Assembly: GCF_026319325.1 (NCBI RefSeq)
Contig: NZ_JAPDMU010000001.1
Span: forward strand, 62,001-126,000
Direction of reading: 5' to 3'
Source: Methylophaga sp. OBS3
GTDB taxonomy: Bacteria; Pseudomonadota; Gammaproteobacteria; Nitrosococcales; Methylophagaceae
DNA length: 64,000 nt
The notes under the pieces were generated by a model. It saw nothing but the letters and a program-made list of their open reading frames with translations. It did not search any database and was not told where the DNA came from. Position numbers and translations under genes: made by a program. Numbering within the stretch: the first letter of the stretch is position 1; the number at the start of each line of letters is the position of its first letter. Below, one piece after another: positions 13,616 to 23,512 of this stretch.

Positions 13616-14458
13616 ATGACCATTTTGAACTGTGCGGGCAAGTCTCTGGACTTGTCCGCGCCCCGCGTGATGGGAATTGTGAATGTCACGCCTGATTCTT
13701 TTTCAGATGGTGGAAAGTTTTACGGTGCTGATAAAGCGTTAGCCCAAGCTCGTAAACTTGTTGAAGAGGGCGCCGCAATCATTGATATTGGTGGTGAGTC
13801 TACCCGTCCTGGAAGTACGCCCGTTGATGCTGAAGAAGAAATTCGTCGTGTCGTTCCGGCAATCGAAGCCATCAGCAGCGAACTCAATGTTCCTATTTCA
13901 ATCGATACCTTAAAAGCGGATGTCATGCGTGCTGCAGTGAAAGCTGGCGCTGGTCTTATCAATGATGTCAATGCGCTACGCGGTGAAGGTGCATTAACAG
14001 CTGCGGCTGAGTTAAACGTGCCTGTTTGTTTAATGCATATGCAAGGTACGCCGCAAACCATGCAGCAAGAGCCGCATTATGATGATGTGGTAAGCGAAGT
14101 TAGAGATTTTCTCAATGAACGAATCATTGCTTGTGAGCAAGCGGGTATTGAACGTTCGCAAATCATTCTTGATCCGGGCTTTGGCTTCGGTAAAAAAGCA
14201 CGACATAATTTGCGTTTGATGAAACATCTTTCAACATTTGTTGAAATGGGATTACCTCTATTAGTTGGTGTTTCGCGCAAATCTATTATTGGTGCGATGT
14301 TAAATGTGTCCGTGGATGAACGCTTAGCAGGAAGTCTGGCATTGGCTTCAGTGTCAGTTTGGCAGGGTGCGAAGATCATTCGTAGCCATGATGTAAAAGA
14401 GACGGTACAGGCCATTACCCTGTGTCAGCATGTACAGCAGGTTGAAGATTTTGACTGA
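13616..14458 (+). CDS. folP: dihydropteroate synthase
   Basis: The enzyme joins p-aminobenzoate to the pterin pyrophosphate in folate synthesis and is the target of sulfonamides. Both signature regions are present: [16 protein letters not shown] near residue 20 and [11 protein letters not shown] near residue 55. The C-terminal VSRKSIIG loop is also seen. The 280-residue TIM barrel is full length. It lies 6 bases after ftsH and overlaps glmM by 8 bases, the conserved ftsH-folP-glmM order. Confidence 0.97.
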   Translation: MTILNCAGKSLDLSAPRVMGIVNVTPDSFSDGGKFYGADKALAQARKLVEEGAAIIDIGGESTRPGSTPVDAEEEIRRVVPAIEAISSELNVPISIDTLKADVMRAAVKAGAGLINDVNALRGEGALTAAAELNVPVCLMHMQGTPQTMQQEPHYDDVVSEVRDFLNERIIACEQAGIERSQIILDPGFGFGKKARHNLRLMKHLSTFVEMGLPLLVGVSRKSIIGAMLNVSVDERLAGSLALASVSVWQGAKIIRSHDVKETVQAITLCQHVQQVEDFD

Positions 14459-15803
14459 TAAAACAAGACGCTACTTTGGTACTGACGGTATTCGCGGCAG
14501 AGTTGGTGAAGGCGTTATTACGCCTGACTTTGTTGTTAAGCTCGGCTGGGCGGTAGGCCGCGTACTGGCCAAAGAGCGCCATAGCAAAGTACTCATTGGT
14601 AAAGACACGCGTATTTCTGGGTACATGTTTGAATCTGCACTGCAAGCCGGTTTATCTGCCGCTGGCGTCGATATTTACCTGTTGGGACCGATGCCAACAC
14701 CTGCAGTTGCTTACTTGACTCGTACCTTCCATGCGCAAGCCGGTATTGTCATTAGTGCTTCACACAACGCGTATCATGACAACGGCATTAAGTTTTTCTC
14801 AGCACAAGGTTCAAAACTGCCAGACAGTATTGAGCTTGAAATTGAAGAGATGCTTGATAAACCATTAACGACGGTTGAATCAGCGATGTTAGGTAAAGCC
14901 TTCCGGGTGTCTGATGCCGCTGGTCGTTATATCGAATTTTGTAAAAGCACCATTTCAGATGGTGTCGATTTAGCCAATCTTAAGATTGTTGTGGATTGTG
15001 CTAATGGTGCCACTTATCACATCGCCCCTAATGTGTTTCGTGAGTTAGGCGCCGAAGTCATTACTATGGGCACCGAGCCAGATGGCTTAAATATCAACAA
15101 AAACTGTGGCTCTACCGAACCTCGTTTATTACAAGCCAGCGTATTAGAAAATCAGGCTGACTTAGGTATCGCTTTAGATGGTGACGGTGATCGTTTGATC
15201 ATGGTCGATCACAAAGGTGAGTTGGTTGATGGTGATGATCTATTGTTTATTATCGCCAGAGGTCGCCAACGTACCGGTAATGCGGCACAAGATGTTGTTG
15301 GTACGCAGATGTCTAACTTAGGTCTTGAACACGCATTAGAAAAACATAACATCACATTACACCGTGCCAATGTTGGTGACCGTTATGTGATGGAAAAACT
15401 CAAACAAGTCGATGGTCTTATAGGTGGTGAAGCATCTGGCCACATTATTTGCCTAGATAAAACCACTACGGGTGACGGTATCGTCTCGGCATTACAAGTG
15501 TTGGCAGAAGTACAACAAAGTGGCAGTAGTTTGCATGACCTACGTTCAGCGGTAGTGAAGTACCCGCAACGTTTAATTAATGTGCGACTGAGCCGAATGA
15601 TTAATATGGCTGAGCATCCGCAGATTGCTGAAGCGGTATTAGATGTTGAAAATATCCTGGGAGAAAATGGTCGCGTTTTATTGCGTGCTTCAGGTACAGA
15701 ACCGGTCATTCGCGTCATGGTTGAAGGTCGTGATGCGACCCAAACTAGCCAATTAGCAAAACAACTAGCTGACGTTATCGAAGACGTTATCAATAACAAA
15801 TAA
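14451..15803 (+). CDS. glmM: phosphoglucosamine mutase
   Basis: GlmM interconverts glucosamine-6-P and glucosamine-1-P on the route to UDP-GlcNAc for peptidoglycan and LPS. The phosphoserine is in [17 protein letters not shown] and the magnesium loop is ALDGDGDRL. The sugar-binding GGEASGH and the C-terminal phosphate loop [12 protein letters not shown] follow. I place the start at TTG 14451 (reading [16 protein letters not shown] after the initiator), which overlaps the folP stop by 8 bases and agrees with the family N-terminus. The ATG at 14430 would add seven atypical residues. The product is then 450 residues. Confidence 0.95.
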   Translation: MTDKTRRYFGTDGIRGRVGEGVITPDFVVKLGWAVGRVLAKERHSKVLIGKDTRISGYMFESALQAGLSAAGVDIYLLGPMPTPAVAYLTRTFHAQAGIVISASHNAYHDNGIKFFSAQGSKLPDSIELEIEEMLDKPLTTVESAMLGKAFRVSDAAGRYIEFCKSTISDGVDLANLKIVVDCANGATYHIAPNVFRELGAEVITMGTEPDGLNINKNCGSTEPRLLQASVLENQADLGIALDGDGDRLIMVDHKGELVDGDDLLFIIARGRQRTGNAAQDVVGTQMSNLGLEHALEKHNITLHRANVGDRYVMEKLKQVDGLIGGEASGHIICLDKTTTGDGIVSALQVLAEVQQSGSSLHDLRSAVVKYPQRLINVRLSRMINMAEHPQIAEAVLDVENILGENGRVLLRASGTEPVIRVMVEGRDATQTSQLAKQLADVIEDVINNK

Positions 15804-15876
15804 TATATTTATTGAAGTGGTCATTGCGTAGCGCTGTCTCAGTCGGTACGCTTTATGATTAATTTTTTGAGAGTCG

Positions 15877-16662
15877 ATGCCTGTGCGAAAACCGCTAATT
15901 GCTGGTAACTGGAAGATGAACGGCAATAGCGCCAGCAATAAGCAGTTGCTCGAAGCTATTTTGGCGGAGCGTGACAGCTTCGCTGGTGTTGATGTTGCGT
16001 TATTCCCCCCAGCCTTGTATTTACAGCAAGTCCAGACTGCCTTGCAGAACTCAGGCCTATCTTGGGGTACACAAAATCTCTCCCAGTTTGAATCTGGTGC
16101 CTACACCGGTGAAATCTCAGCGGCGATGCTGCAAGATTTTGGTAGTCGTTATGTCTTGATTGGTCACTCCGAAAGACGTTGTTTGTACGCTGAACTCAAT
16201 TTAGATCAGGTATTTTTAGATCACATCATCGCTGAAAAGTATGAGATGGCAATGAAGTTTGGTATTACGCCCATCGTCTGTATTGGTGAAAGTCCAGAAG
16301 AACATGCTTTGGGGCAAACCGAAGAAATGGTGCTTCGATTACTAGATATTATTATTGCGCATCAAGGTGTTGAGAGTTTGTCGAAAGCCGTATTGGCTTA
16401 TGAGCCAGTTTGGGCTATCGGCACAGGTAAGACAGCTAGCCCAGAGTGGGCACAGGATGTACATTCACTGATGCGTCAACGTGTTGCAAAACATAGTCCG
16501 AAAATCGCTGAAAATGTACAAATACTTTACGGCGGAAGCGTAAAAGGTAATAATGCTGGCCCATTATTTGCCAAGCCCGATGTCGATGGTGGACTAATCG
16601 GCGGCAGTTCGCGTGATGCGGCAGATTTCGTTAAAATATGCCAAGCCGCAATTCAAATTTAG
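15877..16662 (+). CDS. tpiA: triosephosphate isomerase
   Basis: The enzyme interconverts dihydroxyacetone phosphate and glyceraldehyde-3-phosphate. Catalytic residues are visible as Lys in GNWKMNG, His in IGHSERR and Glu in YEPVWAIGTGK. The phosphate loop is YGGSVKGNN and the C-terminal GGLIGGSS follows. Just after SERR the region YAELNLDQVFLDHIIAEKY is about six or seven residues longer than usual and lacks the common YGESD motif. This explains the 261-residue length against about 250-255. The gene follows glmM after 73 bases and precedes secG. Confidence 0.95.
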   Translation: MPVRKPLIAGNWKMNGNSASNKQLLEAILAERDSFAGVDVALFPPALYLQQVQTALQNSGLSWGTQNLSQFESGAYTGEISAAMLQDFGSRYVLIGHSERRCLYAELNLDQVFLDHIIAEKYEMAMKFGITPIVCIGESPEEHALGQTEEMVLRLLDIIIAHQGVESLSKAVLAYEPVWAIGTGKTASPEWAQDVHSLMRQRVAKHSPKIAENVQILYGGSVKGNNAGPLFAKPDVDGGLIGGSSRDAADFVKICQAAIQI

Positions 16663-16670
16663 GAATGTAA

Positions 16671-17000
16671 ATGGACGCTATAGTGTTAGTGATTCACATC
16701 GTTGTATCACTGTTTCTTATTGGTTTAGTTCTGATTCAGCATGGTAAAGGTGCTGATGCCGGTGCTGCTTTTGCAGGCGGTGGCGGTGGCGCATCTGGCA
16801 GCTTATTTGGTAGCCAAGGTTCTGCCTCATTTTTAAGCCGCAGCAGTGCAATTTTGGCGACAATCTTCTTCGTAACCAGTCTTACCTTAGCGTACCTTGC
16901 TGGTAATGTTGACCGTAGTGGTACTGTGACAAACTCTGTTGTTACTGAAGAGCCAACAAATACTCAAGAAACCCCTGCAGATCTGCCAGAGATCCCGTAA
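16671..17000 (+). CDS. secG: preprotein translocase subunit SecG
   Basis: SecG is a small membrane component of the SecYEG channel that aids SecA-driven export. Two TM helices (about residues 3-21 and 55-75) flank a Gly/Ser-rich cytoplasmic loop ([16 protein letters not shown]), the family hallmark. A polar 30-residue C-terminal tail follows. Length 109 is normal. The gene starts 8 bases after tpiA and is followed 13 bases later by tRNA-Leu, the same order as secG-leuU in enterobacteria. Confidence 0.96.
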   Translation: MDAIVLVIHIVVSLFLIGLVLIQHGKGADAGAAFAGGGGGASGSLFGSQGSASFLSRSSAILATIFFVTSLTLAYLAGNVDRSGTVTNSVVTEEPTNTQETPADLPEIP

Positions 17001-17013
17001 AATACCTGCGCTT

Positions 17014-17098
17014 GCCGTTGTGGTGAAATTGGTAGACACGCTATCTTGAGGGGGTAGTGCCTTAGGGTGTGCCGGTTCGAGTCCGGCCAACGGCACCA
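17014..17098 (+). tRNA. leuU: tRNA-Leu (anticodon GAG)
   Basis: The acceptor stem GCCGTTG/CAACGGC, the D-arm and the class II variable arm all fold. The anticodon stem CTATC/GGTAG holds the loop TTGAGGG, giving anticodon GAG. The T-arm GCCGGTTCGAGTCCGGC is standard and CCA is encoded. It reads CUC and CUU codons. Its position directly after secG matches leuU of E. coli. Confidence 0.97.
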
Positions 17099-17104
17099 AA
17101 TTTG

Positions 17105-17139
17105 AAAACCCGTGAAACAATTGTTTTACGGGTTTTTTT
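17105..17139. terminator. bidirectional terminator after tRNA-Leu
   Basis: AAAACCCGTGAAAC pairs with GTTTTACGGGTTTT (one G-T pair) around a 4-base loop, followed by a T run. It lies 6 bases after the tRNA and overlaps the last codon of convergent rarD. It can end both the long carA-to-tRNA unit and rarD. Confidence 0.9.
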
Positions 17140-18016
17140 ATGTCTGGCGTTTCTGTTGGCGTTGTTGCCACATGCCCGCAACGAACAAAATCATGCCTAT
17201 CCAAATTAAAACAAACGTCACAATACGTTCATGAGGGTAGGCCTCGTGCAGTACAAACACACCAATCAAAAATTGCAGTGTGGGATTGAGGTACATAAAA
17301 AAGCCGACTACTGATAAATCAGCACGTTTGGCTGCCATCGCAAATAATACTAATGGCAAAGCCGTAACAAGTCCCGCGCCGATGAGCATGATTGTTGTAA
17401 AAGTTGTTGTGCCAAAGGCGAGATGGTTTGGCGTAAACCACGCTTGCCAAGCTAACCATAACAGTGTGATTGGCAGTAACCACAAACACTCAGCAGTCAG
17501 GCCGTTTAAGCCATCGACCGGATGCATTTTGCGAATCAATCCATACAAGGCAAATGCAATCGACAAGGACAAACCTACCCAAGGTAATGCACCAAGACTG
17601 ATTAACTCCCAAATAATCGCAATGGTGGCAAAGATGGCCGCTGCGGTTTGTAGTGGGTGTAATTCTTCTTTAAGAAATAACCTTGCTAGTAACAAGCTCA
17701 TGACTGGCGTAATGAAATAGCCAAGGCTCGCTTCAAGTACCCGCTGTTCTGATACTGCCCAGATATAAATTAACCAGTTCACCGCAATGAGAATTGACGA
17801 TAAGGCCAGCCAACGCATTTGTTCAATATTGATGATAAGCCGACTCAAACTTCGCCAACGGCCAATAATGAGGCCAATGGAAAAGGTTGCCAGTAATGAC
17901 CAAAGAATCCGGTGAGCCAATACTTCAGTAGGGCTGACGTGATTCAGATAATGGAAAAATAACGGAAAGCCGCCCCATATTGCGTAAGCTGCGATCGCTA
18001 ATAAAAGTCCTTGCAT
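17138..18016 (-). CDS. rarD: RarD-type EamA-family transporter
   Basis: The product is a 292-residue integral membrane protein with about ten TM helices in two EamA repeats. The N-terminus YAIWGGFPLFFHYLNHVSPTE and the internal GYFITPVMSLLLARL are typical of RarD (the chloramphenicol-sensitivity protein family). These proteins belong to the drug/metabolite transporter superfamily; the substrate is unknown. It is transcribed alone, between the tRNA terminator and the divergent diguanylate cyclase gene, and it ends inside the shared terminator. Confidence 0.88.
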   Translation of the reverse strand: MQGLLLAIAAYAIWGGFPLFFHYLNHVSPTEVLAHRILWSLLATFSIGLIIGRWRSLSRLIINIEQMRWLALSSILIAVNWLIYIWAVSEQRVLEASLGYFITPVMSLLLARLFLKEELHPLQTAAAIFATIAIIWELISLGALPWVGLSLSIAFALYGLIRKMHPVDGLNGLTAECLWLLPITLLWLAWQAWFTPNHLAFGTTTFTTIMLIGAGLVTALPLVLFAMAAKRADLSVVGFFMYLNPTLQFLIGVFVLHEAYPHERIVTFVLIWIGMILFVAGMWQQRQQKRQT

Positions 18017-18131
18017 GGGCGTCTCATTAAGTGACTAGGTGAGAAAGTTTATAGGATTTCAGGCGACAGTAAAGAATCTGATTTGTTATAGTCGGCGCTT
18101 TGTAAGCTTGGCAGGAAGGAACACGCCATTC

Positions 18132-20087
18132 ATGGGTAGATTAGTTGACGATTTGGTCACGTGGTTTAAAAGCTATCGTAAGAATGGTCACTTCGCGCCA
18201 CTTAAAATTGCATTGGCCTATGCCGTATTTTCGGGCTTATGGATCATCTTCTCTGACAGAGTGATTGAATTTTTAGCCGATGACATAAATGTCTTGTCAC
18301 AGCTTCAAACATTCAAAGGTTTGTTTTTTGTCACACTAACGTCATTGATGATTTGGTTTTTGGTTCATCGATCGTTTCGTGCCAAAAATCGTTTAGTAAC
18401 AGCCTTAAGCCAAAGTCAGCAGCGTCAGCAAATTCTCCTCAACACCATTCCATACGGTATTCAAGAATCAGACTTGGATGGCAAGATCACCTATAGCAAT
18501 AAAGCCCATCACGATATTTTGGCTGCTGATGCGGGGACATTATTAGACAAATATATCTGGGACTTTAATAGTGAAGCACATGGTAAACATCAGCATAAGC
18601 AACGTTATGCTGAAAAAGTCGAAAAACAAATAACGCCAGAGCCATACATCACCACCCATACAGCGATGGACGGGCAGCAAAAAGTGTTGGAAATTGTCTG
18701 GGATTATTTGCGTGACGCCGATGATAAATTGAAAGGCATCATTTCTGTGGTTTCTGATATCACGCTTCGCAAACGGCAAGAAGAACGCATCTTACAATTA
18801 GCGCATTACGATAACTTAACAAAATTACCGAACCGATTTTTGTCACTGGACAGATTAAATCAGGTGCTGGTGCAAGCTAAGCAGCATGAAACTATTGCGG
18901 CAGTCGTGTTTATCGATTTAGATAACTTCAAGAAGATCAATGACACCTTGGGTCATGAAGCCGGCGATAATATATTAGTCCAAGCGGCAAACCGACTAAG
19001 AATTCAACAACGCAAAGGGGATACGGTTGGTCGCTTAGGTGGTGATGAATTTATCGCTATCTTGTCAGAAGTCCCTAGTCAAAATGCACTTTTGACCGTC
19101 ACCGAAAACCTTCTTGAGCAGTTTAGGCGACCATTTATCGTTGCTGGTAGAGAATTAATGTTAACAGCCAGTATTGGTTTGGCACTTTATCCGCAAGATG
19201 GTAGTGATGCCTCAACATTACTTCGTCATGCCGACTCTGCTATGTTTGATGCAAAAGAACGGGGGCGAAATAACTTTTCGTTCTTCACGCCAGAAATGAA
19301 TTTGGCCGCAGCCCGGCGGCTCAGTATTGAGCAACAAATGCATGGGGCATTAGAGCGGGATGAGTTTTACTTAAACTACCAGCCTTTGCATCGACTCGGA
19401 GACAACAAGTTAATTGGTGTAGAGGCATTATTGCGTTGGCATAATCCTATATTAGGGCAAGTAGCACCGGATGAGTTTATTCCCATCGCCGAACAAACGG
19501 GTCATATCATCAAGATTGGTGAATATGTGTTAAAAACGGCGATGAAAGCGGTAAGCCAATGGCAACAACTTATTCCGAAAATGCATGTAGCGATTAACTT
19601 ATCGCCGGCGCAGTTGAGAGATGATTATCTAATTGATTTCATTCGAGACTGTTTGAACCGTCATCCACTTCATACAGGAACGCTTCAGCTGGAGATTACC
19701 GAGGGTGTGTTGCTCAGTGGCTTTGCCAATACAGATAGTATTTTGCAAACCCTAACGGAAATGCATATTCAATTGGCGATGGATGATTTTGGTACCGGTT
19801 ATTCTTCACTGATGTATTTACGCCATTACCCATTTGATATTTTGAAAATCGATCGTAGCTTTATTGCCGATATCATTGATGATGTGGGTGACCGAGAGTT
19901 GGTGAACGCCATGATCGCTATGGCGCATGGTTTGGGCTTACGGGTTGTTGCTGAAGGTGTGGAAAATGATGAGCAACGGTCTATGTTGAAAAATCTGGGT
20001 TGTGACTATGGTCAAGGTTACTTCTTTAGTAAACCCGTTGCTGTAACCGAAATGGCTGAAAAAGTGAGGTTGCAGGCTAACTCATAA
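18132..20087 (+). CDS. membrane PAS-GGDEF-EAL cyclic-di-GMP protein
   Basis: There are two TM helices (about residues 20-42 and 60-82 from this start) and a PAS domain (about 90-210, with TLRKRQEE at its end). A GGDEF domain with an intact RLGGDEF site follows. Its RxxD inhibitory site (RKGD) lies five residues before GGDEF. Last is an EAL domain with EALLRW, the metal-binding DDFGTGYSS and AEGVE. Both the cyclase and phosphodiesterase parts therefore look catalytically competent, and the net effect cannot be read from sequence. I chose ATG 18132 because AGGAAGGA lies 11 bases upstream. The open frame extends to a GTG at 18039. The gene seems monocistronic. Confidence 0.92.
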   Translation: MGRLVDDLVTWFKSYRKNGHFAPLKIALAYAVFSGLWIIFSDRVIEFLADDINVLSQLQTFKGLFFVTLTSLMIWFLVHRSFRAKNRLVTALSQSQQRQQILLNTIPYGIQESDLDGKITYSNKAHHDILAADAGTLLDKYIWDFNSEAHGKHQHKQRYAEKVEKQITPEPYITTHTAMDGQQKVLEIVWDYLRDADDKLKGIISVVSDITLRKRQEERILQLAHYDNLTKLPNRFLSLDRLNQVLVQAKQHETIAAVVFIDLDNFKKINDTLGHEAGDNILVQAANRLRIQQRKGDTVGRLGGDEFIAILSEVPSQNALLTVTENLLEQFRRPFIVAGRELMLTASIGLALYPQDGSDASTLLRHADSAMFDAKERGRNNFSFFTPEMNLAAARRLSIEQQMHGALERDEFYLNYQPLHRLGDNKLIGVEALLRWHNPILGQVAPDEFIPIAEQTGHIIKIGEYVLKTAMKAVSQWQQLIPKMHVAINLSPAQLRDDYLIDFIRDCLNRHPLHTGTLQLEITEGVLLSGFANTDSILQTLTEMHIQLAMDDFGTGYSSLMYLRHYPFDILKIDRSFIADIIDDVGDRELVNAMIAMAHGLGLRVVAEGVENDEQRSMLKNLGCDYGQGYFFSKPVAVTEMAEKVRLQANS

Positions 20088-20255
20088 CATGACTTTCTAA
20101 TTGCCAAATAAAGGTAAATTACGACTTCTCATCATCGGTTTTAGTGTGTAGTATCAAAGAAAAACTGGCTCGGATATAAAAGAAGCCAGATACGTTGTCC
20201 GGATATTCTTGTTAGTACCAGACATTACCCTTTTAGAGAGAGCGGGAAGCGCAAA

Positions 20256-20612
20256 ATGCTGGAGAGTTATCTCCCCATTCTGTTGTTTATTATTCTGGGC
20301 GTCGCATTTGGCGTCGTACCCCTATTGGCGGGATTTGTCCTTGCTCCCAGAAGACCTGATGCAGAGAAAACCTCTGCTTATGAATGTGGTTTCCCTCCCT
20401 TTGAAGACACCCATAGCAAATTCGACGTTCGCTATTATCTCGTTGCCATCTTATTCATCATTTTCGATTTAGAAATTGCCTTTTTATTCCCCTGGGCAAT
20501 AGTGCTGGATGATGTCGGCGTATTTGGTTTACTGGCCATGTTCCTATTTTTAGGCATTTTGGTGGTTGGCTTTATTTACGAATGGAAGAAGGGCGCACTG
20601 GAATGGGAGTAG
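20256..20612 (+). CDS. nuoA: NADH-quinone oxidoreductase subunit A
   Basis: NuoA is a small membrane subunit of complex I at the junction of the arms. It has three TM helices, with the conserved loop [20 protein letters not shown] between TM1 and TM2 and [19 protein letters not shown] features in TM2. Length 118 is normal for the form without an N-terminal extension. It is first of the 14-gene nuo operon. The 168 bases upstream (20088-20255) must hold the operon promoter, but I see no convincing sigma-70 pair there. They contain a weak inverted repeat CTGGCT/AGCCAG at 20165-20189. nuoB overlaps the end. Confidence 0.96.
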   Translation: MLESYLPILLFIILGVAFGVVPLLAGFVLAPRRPDAEKTSAYECGFPPFEDTHSKFDVRYYLVAILFIIFDLEIAFLFPWAIVLDDVGVFGLLAMFLFLGILVVGFIYEWKKGALEWE

Positions 20613-21091
20613 AGGGTATTCTCAAAGACGGTGTGGTCACCACCAGCGCCGACAAACTTATCAACTGGGCAAGAACCGGCTCTTTGTGGCCGATGACCTT
20701 TGGCTTGGCCTGTTGTGCTGTAGAAATGATGCACGCGGGCGCGTCTAGATACGATCTTGATCGTTTTGGTGTGGTTTTTCGTCCAAGTCCCCGACAATCT
20801 GACGTGATGATCGTTGCCGGTACTTTGGTAAATAAAATGGCACCTGCATTACGTAAGGTTTATGACCAGATGTCTGAACCTCGCTGGGTTATCTCTATGG
20901 GATCTTGTGCCAATGGTGGTGGTTACTACCACTACTCATACTCAGTCGTTCGGGGGTGTGATCGTATCGTACCCGTTGATATCTATGTACCGGGTTGTCC
21001 ACCTACTGCTGAAGCCTTGTTATACGGCATTATTCAGCTACAAAAGAAAATTCAACGTACTAACACCATTGCTCGGCGCGAAGAAGGTTAA
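20603..21091 (+). CDS. nuoB: NADH-quinone oxidoreductase subunit B
   Basis: NuoB carries cluster N2, the last iron-sulfur centre before quinone. Ligands are visible in [19 protein letters not shown] and VPGCPP. I take ATG 20603 ([10 protein letters not shown]) as start. It agrees with the N-terminus of homologues with this core sequence, has GAAGGG 9 bases before it and overlaps nuoA by 10 bases. An upstream in-frame start at 20582 would add seven residues. The product is 162 residues. nuoC starts 2 bases after the stop. Confidence 0.95.
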   Translation: MGVEGILKDGVVTTSADKLINWARTGSLWPMTFGLACCAVEMMHAGASRYDLDRFGVVFRPSPRQSDVMIVAGTLVNKMAPALRKVYDQMSEPRWVISMGSCANGGGYYHYSYSVVRGCDRIVPVDIYVPGCPPTAEALLYGIIQLQKKIQRTNTIARREEG

Positions 21092-21093
21092 AG

Positions 21094-21753
21094 ATGTCAG
21101 AAGCGCTCAAACCCAATCTGCAACAGCATTTTAAAGAAGCGCTTATTGATTGTGAGTTTTTGCGTGGCGAGGTCACTATGACCATCGACACCGATCATCT
21201 GATCAATGTAATGACAGCCCTACGTGATGAGTTTGGCTTTAGTCAGCTAATTGATTTGTGTGCAGTTGATTACTCTGCCTATGGCGACAGTGGCTGGGAA
21301 ACCAAAGCGGCAACTGAGCAAGGTTTTAGTCGTGCCAGAGATGTACAAGCCCACACTGAAACAGAAGTCGATGGTTATCGCTTTGCGGTGGTCTATCATT
21401 TGTTATCAATTAAACATAATCAGCGGCTTCGGGTGAAAGTGCCTTTATCTGCTGAAGATGCCTTGATCGATTCTGTAACGGGTATTTGGGCCAGCGCCGA
21501 CTGGTATGAACGAGAAGCCTTCGATTTATTTGGCATATTATTCCGTGGGCATAATGATCTGCGCCGAATTTTGACCGATTATGGTTTTGTCGGTCATCCC
21601 TTCCGAAAAGACTTCCCGCTAATTGGTAACGTCGAAATGCGTTACGACGAAACCCAAAAACGCGTGATTTACGAACCGGTCAGTATTGAGCCAAGGACTT
21701 TGGTCCCTCGCGTGATTCGTGATGATAACCGCTATCACCAAGAGGAAAACTGA
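21094..21753 (+). CDS. nuoC: NADH-quinone oxidoreductase subunit C
   Basis: NuoC is a hydrophilic subunit of the connecting part of complex I that packs against NuoD. The 30-kDa subunit signature is seen as [19 protein letters not shown] and [19 protein letters not shown]. Here it is a separate 219-residue protein, unlike the NuoCD fusion of E. coli. This is the ancestral, mitochondrial-like arrangement. The stop shares a base with the start of nuoD (TGATGG). Confidence 0.96.
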   Translation: MSEALKPNLQQHFKEALIDCEFLRGEVTMTIDTDHLINVMTALRDEFGFSQLIDLCAVDYSAYGDSGWETKAATEQGFSRARDVQAHTETEVDGYRFAVVYHLLSIKHNQRLRVKVPLSAEDALIDSVTGIWASADWYEREAFDLFGILFRGHNDLRRILTDYGFVGHPFRKDFPLIGNVEMRYDETQKRVIYEPVSIEPRTLVPRVIRDDNRYHQEEN

Positions 21754-23006
21754 TGGCGGAAATTAAAAATTACACACTTAATTTTGGTCCACAACATCCT
21801 GCAGCGCATGGTGTACTGCGTCTTATTCTCGAATTAGATGGTGAGGTGATTGAGCGTGCCGATCCACATATTGGTCTATTACATCGTGGTACGGAAAAGT
21901 TAGCCGAGTCTAAGCCTTACAATCAAAGCATTGGTTACATGGATCGTCTCGATTACGTGTCGATGATGTGTAACGAACATGCCTATGTTATGGCTATCGA
22001 GAAACTACTTGGGATAACGCCGCCGGTTAGAGCCCAATACATCCGTGTTTTGTATGACGAAATGACCAGGATCCTTAATCACCTGATGTGGTTAGGCGCA
22101 CATGGTCTTGATATCGGTGCGATGACGGTCTTCTTATATTGCTTCCGTGAGCGTGAAGACTTGATGGACTGCTATGAAGCGGTGTCAGGTGCAAGATTAC
22201 ATGCAACCTATTACAGACCCGGTGGGGTTTATCGAGATTTACCAGACCGAATGCCACTGTACGAAGCATCAAAATGGCATAGCCAAAAAGAAGTCGATGC
22301 TAAAAATGCCAACCGCCAAGGTAGTCTGCTCGACTTTATTGAAGACTTTGTACAGCGCTTCCCGAAATGTGTTGATGAGTATGAAACCTTGTTGACCGAT
22401 AACCGGATCTGGAAGCAGCGAACAGTAGGTATTGGCGTTGTCTCACCTGAGCGTGCCTTACAACTTGGCTTTACCGGGCCGATGTTGCGTGGCTCAGGCA
22501 TTGAGTGGGATTTACGCAAAAAACAACCCTATGCTGTGTATGACCAATTAGATTTTGCGATTCCCGTCGGCAAAGAAGGGGATTGTTACGATCGCTATTT
22601 GGTTAGGGTCGAAGAAATGCGTCAATCAGCCCGAATCATGCAGCAATGTATTGATTGGTTACGTCAAAATCCCGGACCGGTGATTGTTGATAACGCCAAA
22701 GTTGTGCCGCCACATCGTGTTGATATGAAAGACGATATGGAAGCGCTGATCCATCACTTTAAATTGTTCACTGAAGGTTATTGTGTACCTGAGGGCGAGG
22801 CCTACGCTGCAGTTGAACACCCCAAAGGCGAGTTTGGTATCTACATGGTTTCAGATGGTGCCAATAAACCTTATCGCGTCAAAATTCGTGCACCGGGTTT
22901 TCCGCATTTAGCGGCTATGGATGAAATGGCGAAAGGGCATATGTTGGCGGACGTTGTAGCGATTATTGGCACTATGGATATTGTGTTTGGCGAGATAGAC
23001 CGATGA
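21753..23006 (+). CDS. nuoD: NADH-quinone oxidoreductase subunit D
   Basis: This is the 49-kDa-type subunit that forms the quinone pocket with NuoB. It begins with [15 protein letters not shown], whose His lies at the quinone head-group site in known structures. It continues with [12 protein letters not shown] and [10 protein letters not shown] and ends in DIVFGEIDR, all standard. Length 417 is normal for the unfused form. It overlaps nuoE by 4 bases (ATGA). Confidence 0.98.
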   Translation: MAEIKNYTLNFGPQHPAAHGVLRLILELDGEVIERADPHIGLLHRGTEKLAESKPYNQSIGYMDRLDYVSMMCNEHAYVMAIEKLLGITPPVRAQYIRVLYDEMTRILNHLMWLGAHGLDIGAMTVFLYCFREREDLMDCYEAVSGARLHATYYRPGGVYRDLPDRMPLYEASKWHSQKEVDAKNANRQGSLLDFIEDFVQRFPKCVDEYETLLTDNRIWKQRTVGIGVVSPERALQLGFTGPMLRGSGIEWDLRKKQPYAVYDQLDFAIPVGKEGDCYDRYLVRVEEMRQSARIMQQCIDWLRQNPGPVIVDNAKVVPPHRVDMKDDMEALIHHFKLFTEGYCVPEGEAYAAVEHPKGEFGIYMVSDGANKPYRVKIRAPGFPHLAAMDEMAKGHMLADVVAIIGTMDIVFGEIDR

Positions 23007-23512
23007 CGGAGATGCAATTAACAGGTGAACGCGAACAATTATTTACTGCTGATTTACGTCTGCAGTTAGATAATTTGATCGCGAAATATCCACCGGGACA
23101 GGCCCAATCAGCGGTGATTCCCGGACTGCATTTGTTACAAGATCACCATGATGGCTGGTTAAGCAAACCATTGATGCAGGCATTGGCGACCTATTTAGAT
23201 ATGCCGGAAATTAGCGTCTATGAAGTCGCGACTTTTTACACCATGTTTGATTTACAGCCGAGCGGACAACACAAAATTAATTTGTGCACCAATATCTCTT
23301 GTCAGCTGTGTGGTTCGGAACAGATTGCTGAGCACTTAAAGCAAAAGTTAGGTGTTGGTTTTGGTGAAACAACAGCTGATGGTAAATTCACACTTCGTGA
23401 AGTTGAGTGTCTTGGAGCCTGTGTTGGTGCGCCTATGTTGTTGCTTGATAAACAGTATTACGAGCACTTAACCCCAGACAAAGTCGATACTATTTTGGCG
23501 GGGGTGAAATAA
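23003..23512 (+). CDS. nuoE: NADH-quinone oxidoreductase subunit E
   Basis: NuoE is the thioredoxin-fold subunit with the 2Fe-2S cluster N1a of the NADH-dehydrogenase module. The four ligand cysteines are in [11 protein letters not shown] (first and second) and [11 protein letters not shown] (third and fourth). An extra Cys lies in SCQLC. Length 169 is normal. Its start overlaps nuoD by ATGA and its stop shares a base with nuoF. Confidence 0.96.
   Translation: MTEMQLTGEREQLFTADLRLQLDNLIAKYPPGQAQSAVIPGLHLLQDHHDGWLSKPLMQALATYLDMPEISVYEVATFYTMFDLQPSGQHKINLCTNISCQLCGSEQIAEHLKQKLGVGFGETTADGKFTLREVECLGACVGAPMLLLDKQYYEHLTPDKVDTILAGVK

Noticed and set aside
17280..17720. A 146-codon plus-strand open frame opposite rarD
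   Set aside because: Antisense to ten TM helices, Lys/Asn-rich translation without a recognisable domain, no ribosome-binding site; rarD is clear on the other strand.
20088..20255. Riboswitch or small RNA upstream of nuoA
   Set aside because: Only a weak 6-bp inverted repeat is visible and no conserved riboswitch core is recognisable.
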